A stretch of DNA of 41,553 nucleotides from Myxococcus llanfairpwllgwyngyllgogerychwyrndrobwllllantysiliogogogochensis (lineage in GTDB: Bacteria; Myxococcota; Myxococcia; Myxococcales; Myxococcaceae). How positions within the stretch are numbered: the stretch's first letter is position 1; every line of letters begins with the position of its first letter. The notes under the pieces were generated by a model. It was not told the origin of the DNA and did not search any database. It saw only the letters and a program-made list of their open reading frames with translations. The stretch is taken from the NCBI RefSeq assembly GCF_006636215.1, contig NZ_VIFM01000078.1, positions 1 through 41,553 of the forward strand, read 5' to 3'. The translations under genes were made by a program, and so were the position numbers. Shown here one piece after another: positions 15,568 to 24,046 of this stretch.

Positions 15568-16876
15568 CCAGCAGCGGCGCGGCGGGCGCTCCGGGCAGTC
15601 CCGGCGCCTCCGCCACCACGCGCTCCAGGGCCTTGAGCCCCTTGCGCTGACCCACCGCGACGGCGATGAGGTTGTCCCGGTGGAAGTAGCGCCGCGCGAC
15701 TTCGCGCACGCGCGCGGCGGACTGTGAGTCCACCAGGTCCGCCCGGTGTTCGAAGGTCTCCGGGGCGCGGAACAGCTCCGTGCCGCCGAACCACCCGGCC
15801 AGCTCCCCCGGGGAGTCCTGGGAGAACTCCAGCAGCATGCGGTGGCGGCGCTTGGCCCGAGCCAGCTCCTCCTCGCCAATCTCCTCGTCGCACAGCGCGC
15901 CCAGCACGCGGAACGACTCGGCCACCACCTGCGCGGCCTTCTCCGGCGCGCTAGCTGCCTCAATCTCGAACAGGCCCGAGTCGTGGTAGCCGTCCAGCGA
16001 CGCGTGGACGGAGTACGCCAGTCCGCGCTTCTCCACGATTTCGAAGGGCAGCCGGGAGGACAGGCCGTCATCCAGCACGCGCCGGATGATTTGCAGCGCG
16101 GCGTAGTCGTCGTGCTGCTCGGGCACGGTGCGGAAGTTGAGGCGGAACTCCGTCTGCGACTCGTCGTGAGAGACGAAGTGCAGGCGGGGACCGGGCGCGG
16201 CCGTCGGCGGGGGCGCCTCCGTGCTGGCCGGGCCTCGCGGCAGGTGCGCGAAGGCGCGCTCGGTCAACTCCAGCACCTCCTCGCGGCGCACGCGGCCCGC
16301 GGCCGTGACGACCAGATTGCCGGTGACGTAGTGCTGCGCGAAGTGCTCCAGCACCTGGTTGTGCGCGAGCGCGGAGACGGACTCGCGCGTGCCCGCGATT
16401 TTCAGGGCCAGCGGGTGGTCGGGAAAGAGCAGGCGCTTGGACAGGTTGTCCAGGTCGATGTCGCGCCCCTTCTCGTCCACCTCGTCCAGCATCTCCTCCA
16501 GGATGATCTGCCGCTCCACTTCCATGTCCGTGAGACGCGGACGGGTGAGCATGTCCCCGAGGATGTCCATGCCCACGCGCATGTGCGCGGGGTGCAGCGG
16601 CGTGTAGTAGTACCCGTGGTCCCGGGTGGTGACGCCGTTGAGGTTGCCGCCCACTTCCTCCACGGCGGCGTTCATCTTCACCGTGTCCGGCCAGCCCGCA
16701 CTGCCCCGGAAGAACAGGTGCTCCAGGTAGTGGCTGACGCCGTTGTTGGCGAGCGTCTCGTGGCGGCTGCCCGTGCGGACGTAGATGGCGAGCAGGGCGG
16801 TGTGGAGGTGGGGCGTCTCGACGGTGACGACGCGCAGCCCGGAGGGCAGCACGTCCCGATACGATGTGAAGCTCAT
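15545..16876 (-). CDS. M16 family zinc metallopeptidase
   Basis: A 443-residue pitrilysin/insulinase-family protein. The inverted zinc motif is H49-YL-E52-H53 (HYLEH), with E128 in ILEEM as the distant third ligand; the C-terminal half carries the SRLPFEIVEKRGLAYSV segment that holds the substrate-binding Arg and Tyr of single-chain M16B peptidases. No signal peptide is visible, so it is likely cytoplasmic. The ATG (16874-16876) overlaps the stop of the upstream sensor kinase by 4 bp, so the two are translated together. The related processing peptidases clip presequences or degrade short peptides; the substrate here is unknown. Confidence 0.9.
   Translation of the reverse strand: MSFTSYRDVLPSGLRVVTVETPHLHTALLAIYVRTGSRHETLANNGVSHYLEHLFFRGSAGWPDTVKMNAAVEEVGGNLNGVTTRDHGYYYTPLHPAHMRVGMDILGDMLTRPRLTDMEVERQIILEEMLDEVDEKGRDIDLDNLSKRLLFPDHPLALKIAGTRESVSALAHNQVLEHFAQHYVTGNLVVTAAGRVRREEVLELTERAFAHLPRGPASTEAPPPTAAPGPRLHFVSHDESQTEFRLNFRTVPEQHDDYAALQIIRRVLDDGLSSRLPFEIVEKRGLAYSVHASLDGYHDSGLFEIEAASAPEKAAQVVAESFRVLGALCDEEIGEEELARAKRRHRMLLEFSQDSPGELAGWFGGTELFRAPETFEHRADLVDSQSAARVREVARRYFHRDNLIAVAVGQRKGLKALERVVAEAPGLPGAPAAPLLVSGARHG
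15558..15580. terminator. Stem-loop between convergent genes
   Basis: GCGCCGCTG (15558-15566) pairs with CAGCGGCGC (15572-15580) around a 5-base loop, spanning the TPR gene stop and lying in the last codons of the opposing peptidase gene. No T-run follows on either strand, so it may be a bidirectional stabilising hairpin and not an intrinsic terminator. Confidence 0.35.
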
Positions 16877-18417
16877 GCGCGTGGAAGCCTTAACACGAAG
16901 GCCGTGCCCTGGCCGGGAATACTCTGGCAGGAGAGCGAGCCCCCGTGGGCCTGGAGGATCTGCTGACTCACCGCGAGCCCCAGCCCCGTGCCCCCCTCCT
17001 TGGTGGTGAAGAACGGCTCGAAGAGGTGACGGCGCACCTCCTCCGTCATCCCCTGACCTGTATCCCGCACCGTCACCTCCACGTCCTGCTCCAGGGGGCG
17101 GGTGGCGATGGTGAGCTGCCCTCCGTAGGGCATCGCCTCGCGGCTGTTGCGCAGGAGATTGAGGAAGACCTGGCGCAACTGCCCTTCGTCGGCGAGCACG
17201 GGGGGCGTCGTCGGGGAGAACTCGCGCACCACCTCCACGCCCGCGCGCATCAGCTCCTCGCGGGAGAAGTCCAGTACGCCGTCCAGCACCGCCGTCACGT
17301 CGCGTGGGTCCAGGTCCGGCCGCTGGGGCCGCGCCATGCGCAGGTAGTGCTCGGTGACGTCCGCCAGCCGGTCCACCTCGCGGGTGACGGCGGAGAGCAA
17401 GTCCTTCACCTCGTTGGCCTCGTCGGGCGCGGGGAACGTCGCGCGCTCCACCGCGTCCCCGAGCAGCTCCACGTTGAGTCCGATGGACGACAGGGGATTG
17501 CGCACCTCGTGAACAATCTGCGCGGAGATGCGGCCCACGGCGGCGAGCTGTTCGGCGCGCATCAGCGCCTCCGCCTGCGCCTTGATTTGCGCCTCGCGGG
17601 CCTGGAGCGAGCGGGCCATCTGGTCGAACGCTCGCGCGAGCACCGCCACCTCGTCGTGCCCGCGCACGCCCAGTTGCGCGCTGTAGTCACCCTTGCCGAT
17701 GCGGGACACGCCCTCGATGAGCGTGCGCACCGGGCGCAGCGTGCGCGCCGACCACGCGGTGGCGCCCAGACCCAGGAGGATGGCCGCGACGGAGAGGCTG
17801 ATGATGGCGAGGCCCGTCTGGCGCTCGCGCTCCTCCGCGCCGTCCACGCGCTCGCGGATGCGGTTGGACAGGGATAGCCGGAGCAGCCGCAGCTCACGGC
17901 CGATGGCGTCCTCCATGGTGAGCACGTCGGCGGTGGCGCGGTCCACCTGGGCCTTGTCCGGCGCCTGCGTGGAGAACGCGTCGAACACGCTCTCCGCGGC
18001 GCGGCCATATTCGCGGTAGCGCGAGTCCAGCTCGAGGAGGCGCGCCTCCAACTCCTCGATGAAGGGCACCTCGCTCGCCGGGGCCATGTCCCGAAGCTGG
18101 GTGGCCCGCTCGCGCGTGGTGGCCAGCCGCTGGGAGATGAAGGCCGTGGGCACGTAGACGCGGGCCAGGCGGATGATGGCGCGCCGTATCTCCGCGCTGT
18201 CCTCCTCCAGCATGCGCGCGGTGTGCCGCTGCTGGTTGGCGTGGTTCATCTCCATCTCCGCCGCGTCCTGGGAGAGCTGGAGATAGCCCTGGCTCAGCAG
18301 CCGGATTTCCAGCCGGTTGCGGTGCAGCTCCGCGACGCTGAAGAGGGACACCAGGCCGAAGGTGACGAGCACCACCGCGTAGCCCAGGAAGATGCGGGTG
18401 GCGAGGGAGAGCTTCAT
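16873..18417 (-). CDS. Membrane sensor histidine kinase
   Basis: A 514-residue kinase. TM1 is at about 8-28, a mainly helical periplasmic sensor region at 30-200, TM2 at about 202-222, HAMP at 224-275, then a dimerisation domain with phospho-acceptor H303 in HEVRNPLSSIG. The ATP-binding domain shows N424 (LLRNSREAM), DTGQGM (452-457), FEPFFTTK and GTGLGL (476-481). All catalytic boxes are intact. The sensor region resembles four-helix-bundle input domains and carries no recognisable PAS. No response-regulator gene is adjacent, so it is an orphan kinase; its stop overlaps the start of the M16 peptidase gene, an unusual pairing. Confidence 0.9.
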   Translation of the reverse strand: MKLSLATRIFLGYAVVLVTFGLVSLFSVAELHRNRLEIRLLSQGYLQLSQDAAEMEMNHANQQRHTARMLEEDSAEIRRAIIRLARVYVPTAFISQRLATTRERATQLRDMAPASEVPFIEELEARLLELDSRYREYGRAAESVFDAFSTQAPDKAQVDRATADVLTMEDAIGRELRLLRLSLSNRIRERVDGAEERERQTGLAIISLSVAAILLGLGATAWSARTLRPVRTLIEGVSRIGKGDYSAQLGVRGHDEVAVLARAFDQMARSLQAREAQIKAQAEALMRAEQLAAVGRISAQIVHEVRNPLSSIGLNVELLGDAVERATFPAPDEANEVKDLLSAVTREVDRLADVTEHYLRMARPQRPDLDPRDVTAVLDGVLDFSREELMRAGVEVVREFSPTTPPVLADEGQLRQVFLNLLRNSREAMPYGGQLTIATRPLEQDVEVTVRDTGQGMTEEVRRHLFEPFFTTKEGGTGLGLAVSQQILQAHGGSLSCQSIPGQGTAFVLRLPRA

Positions 18418-18676
18418 GCGCGCGAGGACCGTGCAGCGGCCGGAGCACCATCGCTACGCGGCCCGCGCCCGGGGTGCAAGCAACGCTGTCCTCCCGCCAG
18501 CCCCCCGGCGGGGCGACCGGCCGTCCTGGCCTCCTGACTCATGGCCCCAGAGGATAGCCCGGGGGACCGCGTCCCGCCCGGGGACATTCGTGCAAGTGGA
18601 TTGCAATCGGCGTGGAGGCTCCCGCGTAGGGAGACGGGTGGTGAACCCCCTCGCTCGTCCACCAAGGAATCACGCC

Positions 18677-20473
18677 ATGTCCCCCTCGGCCCGTGCCCCG
18701 CTGGGCGCCCTGCTGGCGCTGCTCGCGTTGCCCTCATACGTCCTGGGCGCGGAGCCCGCGAAGGACTCCGTCGAGCCCGCGAAGGTCGAGGCCCCCGCTG
18801 ACGCCGCGACGAAGCTCCTGGGCATCTGGGCCGGAGAGCCTGTCTTCGGGCCCGAGATCCAGGGTGAGCTGACGGTGTTCCGCGAAGGGGACACGTGGCG
18901 CGCGCGCATCGCTGGGTACGAGGCACCGGGGCGCCTGGAGAAGAACGCGCTGACGGTGACGATGCCGGGAGGGCTGGGGACGTTCCGGGGCGTGGTGGGC
19001 ATCGACGGCAAGCTCATCCGGGGCCACTGGGTGCAGCCGCGCGTCGTGGTGGGCGGCGTTCAGTACGCCACGCCCGTGGAGCTGCGCGCGCTCCAGAAGG
19101 GCGTGTGGCGGGGCCAGGTGACGCCGTGGGCGGACCGCTTCACGCTGTACCTCGTCGTGTACGCGCGGCCGGACGGCACCATCGCCGCGTACCTGAGAGA
19201 TCCGGAGAAGGGCTTCGGCAAGCAGTTCGCGTTCAACGTCTCCATGCAGGGCAACGCGGTGAAGCTGGTGGACCCGCGCGGTCCGACGATGTTCGAGGGC
19301 ACCTTCGACCCGCGCTTCGGTCGGCTGACGGTGCCCATCCTCTTCCTGGGCCCCATCAACTTCACGAAGAAGGAGCGCGACCAGGCCGTGGGCCTCTACC
19401 CGCGCACGCCCGCGTCCGGGCCCTATGCCTACCGCCAACCTGTCGCGGAGCAGGATGGCTGGGCGACGGCGTCGCTCTCCGACGTGGGCATGGACCCCGC
19501 GCCCATCCATGCGCTGGTGCAGCGCATCCTCGACACCGAGCCGGGCCCGTCGGCGGGGCCGCTCATCCAGGGCGTGCTCATCGCTCGCAAGGGCAAGCTC
19601 GTCGTCGAGGAGTACTTCCACGGGTTCGACAAGGAGCGCCTGCATGACCTGCGCTCCGCGTCCAAGACGCTGGCCCCGGTGTTGGTGGGCACGGCGATGG
19701 AGCAGGGTGCGAAGCTTTCACCCGAGACGCCCGTCTACTCGCTGTTCCCCTCGTACAAGAGCGCCGCGCCCGCGGACCCGCGCAAGGCCCAGCTCACGCT
19801 GGAGCACCTGATGACGATGACGTCGGGACTGGACTGCGACGAGAATAACGACGAGTCCCCTGGCAACGAGAACGCCCTCCAGGATCAGGAGGGGGACTGG
19901 TACACATACACGCTCGACCTGCCCATGGGCCGGGCGCCCGGAGAGCCGCAGGCGGTGTACTGCTCGGCGGGGATGAACCTGGTGGGCGGCATGGTGCGCA
20001 ACGCGACGGGCACGTGGCTGCCCGAGCACTTCGCGCGCACCGTGGCCGAGCCCCTCCAGTTCCGCCGCTACGCGATGAACCTGATGCCGGATGGAGAGGC
20101 GTACCTGGGCGGCGGCCTCTACGCGCGTCCCCGTGACGCGCTGAAGCTGGGGCAGCTCTACCTGGCGGGCGGCGTGTGGAACGGCAGGCGCGTGGTCAGC
20201 AAGCGCTGGGTCGAGCGCTCCATCACCCGCCACTCCGTGATGAGCCCGGACCGGACCTACGGGTACGCGTGGTGGCGTCACGAGCTGCGCGTGGGCGAGC
20301 GCGTCTACGCGGAATATGAAGCAGGCGGCAACGGCGGGCAGTACGTCATGGTCATCCCCGAACTGGAGCTGACGGTGATGTTCACCGGCGGCAACTACGG
20401 CCAGTTCAACCTCTGGAAGACCTTCCGGGAGGAGCTGCTGCCCCGCTACATCCTCGCGGCGGTGCGCCGGTAG
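18677..20473 (+). CDS. Serine beta-lactamase-like hydrolase with N-terminal accessory domain
   Basis: A 598-residue exported protein. The ATG at 18677 gives a signal peptide (MSPSARAPLGALLALLALPSYVLGA). Residues about 40-255 form a beta-rich accessory region of unknown type (LGIWAGEPVFGPEIQGEL...). The catalytic class C beta-lactamase/esterase-like domain follows: S327-A-S-K330 (nucleophile and base), Y428-C-S in YCSAGMN replacing the usual YxN/YxS, and a GGNGGQYV segment in the place of the KTG/HxG box. Family members are esterases, D-aminopeptidases or penicillin-binding proteins more often than true beta-lactamases. It is divergent from the sensor kinase across a 259-bp gap in which I see no clear site. 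Confidence 0.85.
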   Translation: MSPSARAPLGALLALLALPSYVLGAEPAKDSVEPAKVEAPADAATKLLGIWAGEPVFGPEIQGELTVFREGDTWRARIAGYEAPGRLEKNALTVTMPGGLGTFRGVVGIDGKLIRGHWVQPRVVVGGVQYATPVELRALQKGVWRGQVTPWADRFTLYLVVYARPDGTIAAYLRDPEKGFGKQFAFNVSMQGNAVKLVDPRGPTMFEGTFDPRFGRLTVPILFLGPINFTKKERDQAVGLYPRTPASGPYAYRQPVAEQDGWATASLSDVGMDPAPIHALVQRILDTEPGPSAGPLIQGVLIARKGKLVVEEYFHGFDKERLHDLRSASKTLAPVLVGTAMEQGAKLSPETPVYSLFPSYKSAAPADPRKAQLTLEHLMTMTSGLDCDENNDESPGNENALQDQEGDWYTYTLDLPMGRAPGEPQAVYCSAGMNLVGGMVRNATGTWLPEHFARTVAEPLQFRRYAMNLMPDGEAYLGGGLYARPRDALKLGQLYLAGGVWNGRRVVSKRWVERSITRHSVMSPDRTYGYAWWRHELRVGERVYAEYEAGGNGGQYVMVIPELELTVMFTGGNYGQFNLWKTFREELLPRYILAAVRR

Positions 20474-20504
20474 GCAGGGGTGGGAGCCCGGCCCGTGTCT
20501 TGGC

Positions 20505-20534
20505 TCGACGCCCGGACACAAACGTGGGTAGAAG
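20505..20534 (+). promoter_or_regulatory. Candidate promoter giving a nearly leaderless queD transcript
   Basis: TCGACG at 20505-20510 and TAGAAG at 20529-20534 are spaced 18 bp; the -10-like element ends 9 bases before the ATG at 20544, so transcription would begin almost at the start codon. No Shine-Dalgarno sequence precedes that ATG, which agrees with a leaderless message. Both hexamers match the consensus at four of six positions only. Confidence 0.3.
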
Positions 20535-20543
20535 GCCGGTCCA

Positions 20544-20942
20544 ATGGAGCCCGTCTCGACGAAGAAAGCCTCGCTGGTGACCGAGATCTCGAAGGAGTTC
20601 ACCTTCGAGGCCGCGCACCGCCTTCCCAACGTCCCCCCTGGCCACAAGTGCTCGCGCGTCCACGGGCACAGCTACCGCATCGAAATCACCGTGCGGGGGC
20701 CGGTGGACCCGCACTTCGGCTGGATTGTCGACTTCGCGGAGCTCAACGCCGCGTGGCAGCCGCTGCACGCGCTGCTGGACCACCGGCTGCTCAACGACGT
20801 GCCCGGCCTGGAGAACCCCACCAGCGAGCTGCTGGCCGCGTGGGTGTTCGAGCGGCTGAGCTTCGCCACCGCGCGCGTGGTGAAGCTGCGCGTGTCGGAG
20901 ACGTGCACCTCGCAGTGCACCGTCTATCCGGCCGAGGGCTAA
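20544..20942 (+). CDS. queD: 6-carboxy-5,6,7,8-tetrahydropterin synthase / PTPS family, QueD-type
   Basis: A 132-residue protein of the 6-pyruvoyl-tetrahydropterin synthase family. Zinc ligands are H25 (FEAAHRL) and H40, H42 in the CSRVHGH motif, with catalytic C36 four residues before the HGH. LLDHRLLND supplies the catalytic Asp-His pair and ENPTSE the pterin-anchoring Glu region, and RVSETCTSQCTVY closes the fold. QueD converts 7,8-dihydroneopterin triphosphate to carboxytetrahydropterin in queuosine synthesis. No other queuosine gene is next to it. It ends 5 bp before the convergent SDR gene. Confidence 0.8.
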   Translation: MEPVSTKKASLVTEISKEFTFEAAHRLPNVPPGHKCSRVHGHSYRIEITVRGPVDPHFGWIVDFAELNAAWQPLHALLDHRLLNDVPGLENPTSELLAAWVFERLSFATARVVKLRVSETCTSQCTVYPAEG

Positions 20943-20949
20943 AGCCCTC
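20934..20949. terminator. Stem-loop between convergent queD and SDR genes
   Basis: GAGGGC (20934-20939), loop TAAA, GCCCTC (20944-20949). The loop contains the queD stop codon and the 3' arm reaches the SDR stop. No T-tract follows, so termination efficiency is uncertain. Confidence 0.4.
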
Positions 20950-21658
20950 AGGTCTCCACCTGGCCCAGGTTGGCGTGGAGCACCGCGCCATTCACCGTGG
21001 GCGTGGTGGCGCAGAAGTAGAGGACGTGGGCGATCTCCTCCGGGGTGATGAGGCGCCCGAAGGTCGACTTGGCGGCGATGGTGGCGGTGCGAGCCGCGTC
21101 GTCGCCCAGGTGCTCGCGCAGCATCTCCGTGTCGGTGAAGCCCGGGCACACGCAGGCGGTGTGGATGCGCGTGCCCGCCAGGTCCTGGCAGGTGGAGCGC
21201 ATCAGCCCGACGAGCGCGTGCTTCGACGTCACGTAGGAGGCATTGCCCCGCACGGCCTTCTCCGAGAGCGTGGAGCCCACGTAGAGGATGGAGGAGCCGT
21301 CGCCCAGGTAGGGCCGCGTCAGCCGGTTGAGCACGGCGGGCGCGACGACGTTGACCTCCAGCACCCGGCGAAGCTGCGCCGCCGTCAGCGTCAGCGCGTC
21401 GTCGTGGTCATAGATGGCCGCGTTGTGCACCAGGCTGACGCGCCCCTTCGCCTGTCCCACGGCGTCGCGCAGCGCGGCCTCCACGCGGGGCTCCCAGTCG
21501 CCGGAGCCCAGGTCCACGCTCAGGTCCACGACGCCCGGCACGTGGCTCGGCTGGCGCGCCAGGTTCAGCACGCCCCAGCCCTCCTGGCGAAAACGCGCGG
21601 CCAGGGCCTGCCCGATGCCCCGACTGGCGCCCGTGACGATGGCCCAGTCGTTCGTCAC
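20948..21658 (-). CDS. Short-chain dehydrogenase/reductase, coupled to a PTPS-family gene
   Basis: A 236-residue classical SDR. The GTG at 21658 is chosen because it overlaps the stop of the upstream pterin gene by 4 bp (GTGA) and puts the Rossmann motif TGASRGIG at about residues 8-15. NNAA-type motif appears as HNAAIYD, the catalytic Ser in YVGSTLSEKAVRG, and Y-x-x-x-K as YVTSKHA; CPGFTDTEM follows. These features indicate an active NAD(P)H-dependent oxidoreductase. Coupling to a pterin synthase homologue suggests a pteridine or sepiapterin-like carbonyl substrate, which is inference from context. Confidence 0.85.
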   Translation of the reverse strand: MTNDWAIVTGASRGIGQALAARFRQEGWGVLNLARQPSHVPGVVDLSVDLGSGDWEPRVEAALRDAVGQAKGRVSLVHNAAIYDHDDALTLTAAQLRRVLEVNVVAPAVLNRLTRPYLGDGSSILYVGSTLSEKAVRGNASYVTSKHALVGLMRSTCQDLAGTRIHTACVCPGFTDTEMLREHLGDDAARTATIAAKSTFGRLITPEEIAHVLYFCATTPTVNGAVLHANLGQVET

Positions 21659-22149
21659 GGAGCCACCCACTCCCAGGAGGACGACTGCCCCGGACCGGAA
21701 GCGCACTTCACCACCAGCCGGGTGACGCCGTCCTTTCGCAGGGCGGTGCCGTCGCCCACCAGCTCCTCACCGAAGACGCGCGCCAGCTCCTCGAGCGTCA
21801 CGTTCTCCACCGGGAGCACGGTGATGTCGCGCGCGAGGAAGCGCAGCTCCTCGCCGTTGAAGCGCGCCAGGACATTGCCCTTCGCGTCCCGCTCGAGCTT
21901 CAGGTGCGGGGAGTGCTCCGGGAGGAAGAACGTCTCGTTCCATGTGCGGCAGCGGGCGATGATGGTCTGCTTCAGGGGGCCGTAGTCGGACAGCATCCCG
22001 TTGTCGGCGACCTCGCCCGTCAGCGCGACGTAGACAGTGAAGTTGTGGCCGTGCAGGTTCTCGCGGTGCGTCGCGGAGAAGATGGTGAAGTGCCCGGCCG
22101 AGAACTTCATCTCTTCCTTGTAGAGCTCCAGGGTCGTCGTACGTGGCAT
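21655..22149 (-). CDS. PTPS family protein with a Glu-containing motif (PTPS-III-like)
   Basis: A 164-residue protein from ATG 22149 (MPRTTTLEL); a GTG at 22173 would add eight residues. Zinc ligands are H20 (SAGHF) and H33, H35 in HGH. The cysteine found four residues before HGH in QueD and animal PTPS is replaced: the segment reads THRENLHGHNF. A Glu just before L-HGHN is the hallmark of PTPS-III enzymes of Plasmodium and some bacteria, which cleave dihydroneopterin triphosphate to 6-hydroxymethyl-dihydropterin and so bypass FolB in folate synthesis. Assignment to PTPS-III rests on this motif alone. It is co-translated with the downstream SDR. Confidence 0.75.
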   Translation of the reverse strand: MPRTTTLELYKEEMKFSAGHFTIFSATHRENLHGHNFTVYVALTGEVADNGMLSDYGPLKQTIIARCRTWNETFFLPEHSPHLKLERDAKGNVLARFNGEELRFLARDITVLPVENVTLEELARVFGEELVGDGTALRKDGVTRLVVKCASGPGQSSSWEWVAP

Positions 22150-22276
22150 GGGCGGCCATGGGGTTAGCACCAAGCCCCATCCACCTCAACGGGCCTGCCG
22201 AGCCTCCGGGCGGGAAGTGTCACGCCGCGGGACGTCCTGGCCCCGTCCCTGGGAAATGCGCGATTCTGGAGCGCCC

Positions 22277-23653
22277 ATGCTCCTGCCCCTGCTCACCCTG
22301 GGTGTGCTCCTGTCCGCCCGGCCACCGGCGGACGAGAAGGTCTTCGCCCCGTGCCCCGAAGCCTCGCCCGAGTGGACGGCCGCGCGCGAGCGCCTGCTGG
22401 CGCTGGATGCACGACTGGAAACCCTTCCGGACGGGGGTGACCGGAAGGCAGGCGCCAAAGCCCTGCGCGAGCTGCTCACGTCGCGCTGCTTCGCGATGAG
22501 CCGCGAGGAGCGCGAGCCGGTGCCCGAGGACGTGTCACCGCTGGCCCTGAAGGCCTGGTGGAAGCAGGGTGGACGGACCTGGGTGGAGTCCTATCTGGAG
22601 CTGGGCAAGCCCGGCGCGCGCACGGTGGTGCTGCCGCCCGAGGCGCGCGAGACGCTGACGCGGGACTCCGTGAAGCCGGACCACCGGCTCGCCTCGCTGC
22701 TGTGCGCCGCGTCGGACACCGCCTGCGCGAAGGAGATGGAGGGCCCGTACACCCGGGTGGACGCGGCCTTCCTCCGCGCGCTCGACCGACCGGACGAGTC
22801 CTCCGTCGCCGAAGCGGAAGCGGAATCTCGCAAGGGGTGCGAGGAGGATGCTCGCACCCGGCCCCAGCGCTGGCGCTACACGGCGTGGCGTGGCTGCGAG
22901 GGGGGCTGGACGTCCTTCGACAAGGTGCTCCCCGTGGTGCGCATGCGGATGCCGAAGGACGGATGGCTGGTGTTGAGAGGCCGCCGGGGGCACCACGGCT
23001 TCTGTGACGAGGTGCGCGCCTACCACCTGGGGACGGGGGCGGCCTGGGTGTCGCAGAGCTGCAGCGACCTGGCGTTGTACGACGACGCGAAGCGAATCGG
23101 TCAGGTGGATGTGAAGACCACGAACGCGAACCGGCTCGCGCGAGTGAGGGTGGGCACGCTCTCCGTCGATTCGCTGCGGGAGCTGACGTGGGTGCTGCTG
23201 CTCGCCGATGAGGCCATCACCGTCGACCGTGCTCGCCCGCTCACACGCACGGTGCCGGCGGGCTACCCCATCGAATGGCGGGAGCGGCCCTCCGGAATCA
23301 CCACGCGGGGAGGAGGGGGTGGAGGCAGCTTCTGGGGCAACACCGGCCAGACGACGCTGCGGTGGACGTGGTTTCCCCCCGAGAAGGCCGAACCCCTGTC
23401 CGGCGAGCTGACGTGGCCCGAGTCCGCCGACCCGGCCGATGACCACGCGGACCGCCTGCTCGTCGACGCCGAGAAGTCCTTCAAGGAAGGCTGCCCGTCA
23501 CGACCCGCGCCCGTGGACCTGCTCGACTTCACGCGCCCGGCCAGCGTCAACAAGCGCGACGCACCCGAAGGTGTCACCGCCCAACAGGACGACCTCGTCA
23601 CCGCGCTGCGCGACTGGCGGCCATCCCCGGGCTGCTCCGTCACCAGCAAGTGA
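22277..23653 (+). CDS. Exported protein of unknown function (458 residues)
   Basis: The ATG at 22277 has GGAG six bases upstream and opens with a short hydrophobic segment (MLLPLLTLGVLLSA) typical of a signal peptide. The mature part is rich in Glu, Arg and Trp with about ten scattered cysteines (for example CPEAS, TSRCFAM, LLCAASDTACAKE, YTAWRGCEGGW, SQSCSDL, KEGCPSR, SPGCSVT), suggesting disulfides in the periplasm. A glycine run followed by SFWGNTG lies near residue 350. I do not recognise a domain. It is divergent from the PTPS-III-like gene and followed by a 393-bp gap. Confidence 0.6.
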   Translation: MLLPLLTLGVLLSARPPADEKVFAPCPEASPEWTAARERLLALDARLETLPDGGDRKAGAKALRELLTSRCFAMSREEREPVPEDVSPLALKAWWKQGGRTWVESYLELGKPGARTVVLPPEARETLTRDSVKPDHRLASLLCAASDTACAKEMEGPYTRVDAAFLRALDRPDESSVAEAEAESRKGCEEDARTRPQRWRYTAWRGCEGGWTSFDKVLPVVRMRMPKDGWLVLRGRRGHHGFCDEVRAYHLGTGAAWVSQSCSDLALYDDAKRIGQVDVKTTNANRLARVRVGTLSVDSLRELTWVLLLADEAITVDRARPLTRTVPAGYPIEWRERPSGITTRGGGGGGSFWGNTGQTTLRWTWFPPEKAEPLSGELTWPESADPADDHADRLLVDAEKSFKEGCPSRPAPVDLLDFTRPASVNKRDAPEGVTAQQDDLVTALRDWRPSPGCSVTSK

Positions 23654-24046
23654 CGTCCCACCTCGGGGCCGGCCGCTTCAAATTGCGTTGCGCGTCAGGC
23701 CTCGGGGTAATTAGTAAGAGGCAATGTTGCAAATTACCTCCGCGGTGAGGCGTGTCCCGCCTCGAGCGTCCCGTCCCCCGGTGCGCTGTTGTCGCTCCAT
23801 GTCTCGCTAGCACCTCACGGGCCCTGACGCGGGGGCCGAGCCTGTCTCCAGGCTCGGTGCGCCGCGCTCCCGCGCCCGTCCCAGACACCCACACACCCTG
23901 TCTCCCGGCGGTGCCACACCGACCGGCCGGGTGACGTTCGCGCAGTCGTTCCTCGTCCTGTTTTTCACGGGCCGCCGGAGGTGCACACGCATGCGTGCGA
24001 GCGCCACCGGTGTGTCCCGACCCCTGAATGGAAGTTGGAGTCAGCC
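23654..24046 (+). promoter_or_regulatory. Upstream region of the RND pump with two symmetric sites
   Basis: This 393-bp gap has no gene. An unusually AT-rich island at about 23705-23740 carries the inverted repeat GGTAATT (23706-23712) / AATTACC (23732-23738) with a 19-bp spacer. A 12-bp perfect palindrome CACGCATGCGTG lies at 23986-23997, about 50 bp before the adaptor start. Either could be an operator for a regulator encoded elsewhere. The adaptor ribosome site is GGAG at 24037-24040. No clear -35/-10 pair was found. Confidence 0.35.

Noticed and set aside
18418..18676. Sigma-54 (-24/-12) promoter in the divergent gap
   Set aside because: No TGGC-N-TTGC arrangement with correct spacing was found here or in the other longer gaps.
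20544..22149. Complete queuosine or folate cluster
   Set aside because: Only PTPS-family genes and one SDR are present; queC, queE, folE and folP-type genes are not in the window.
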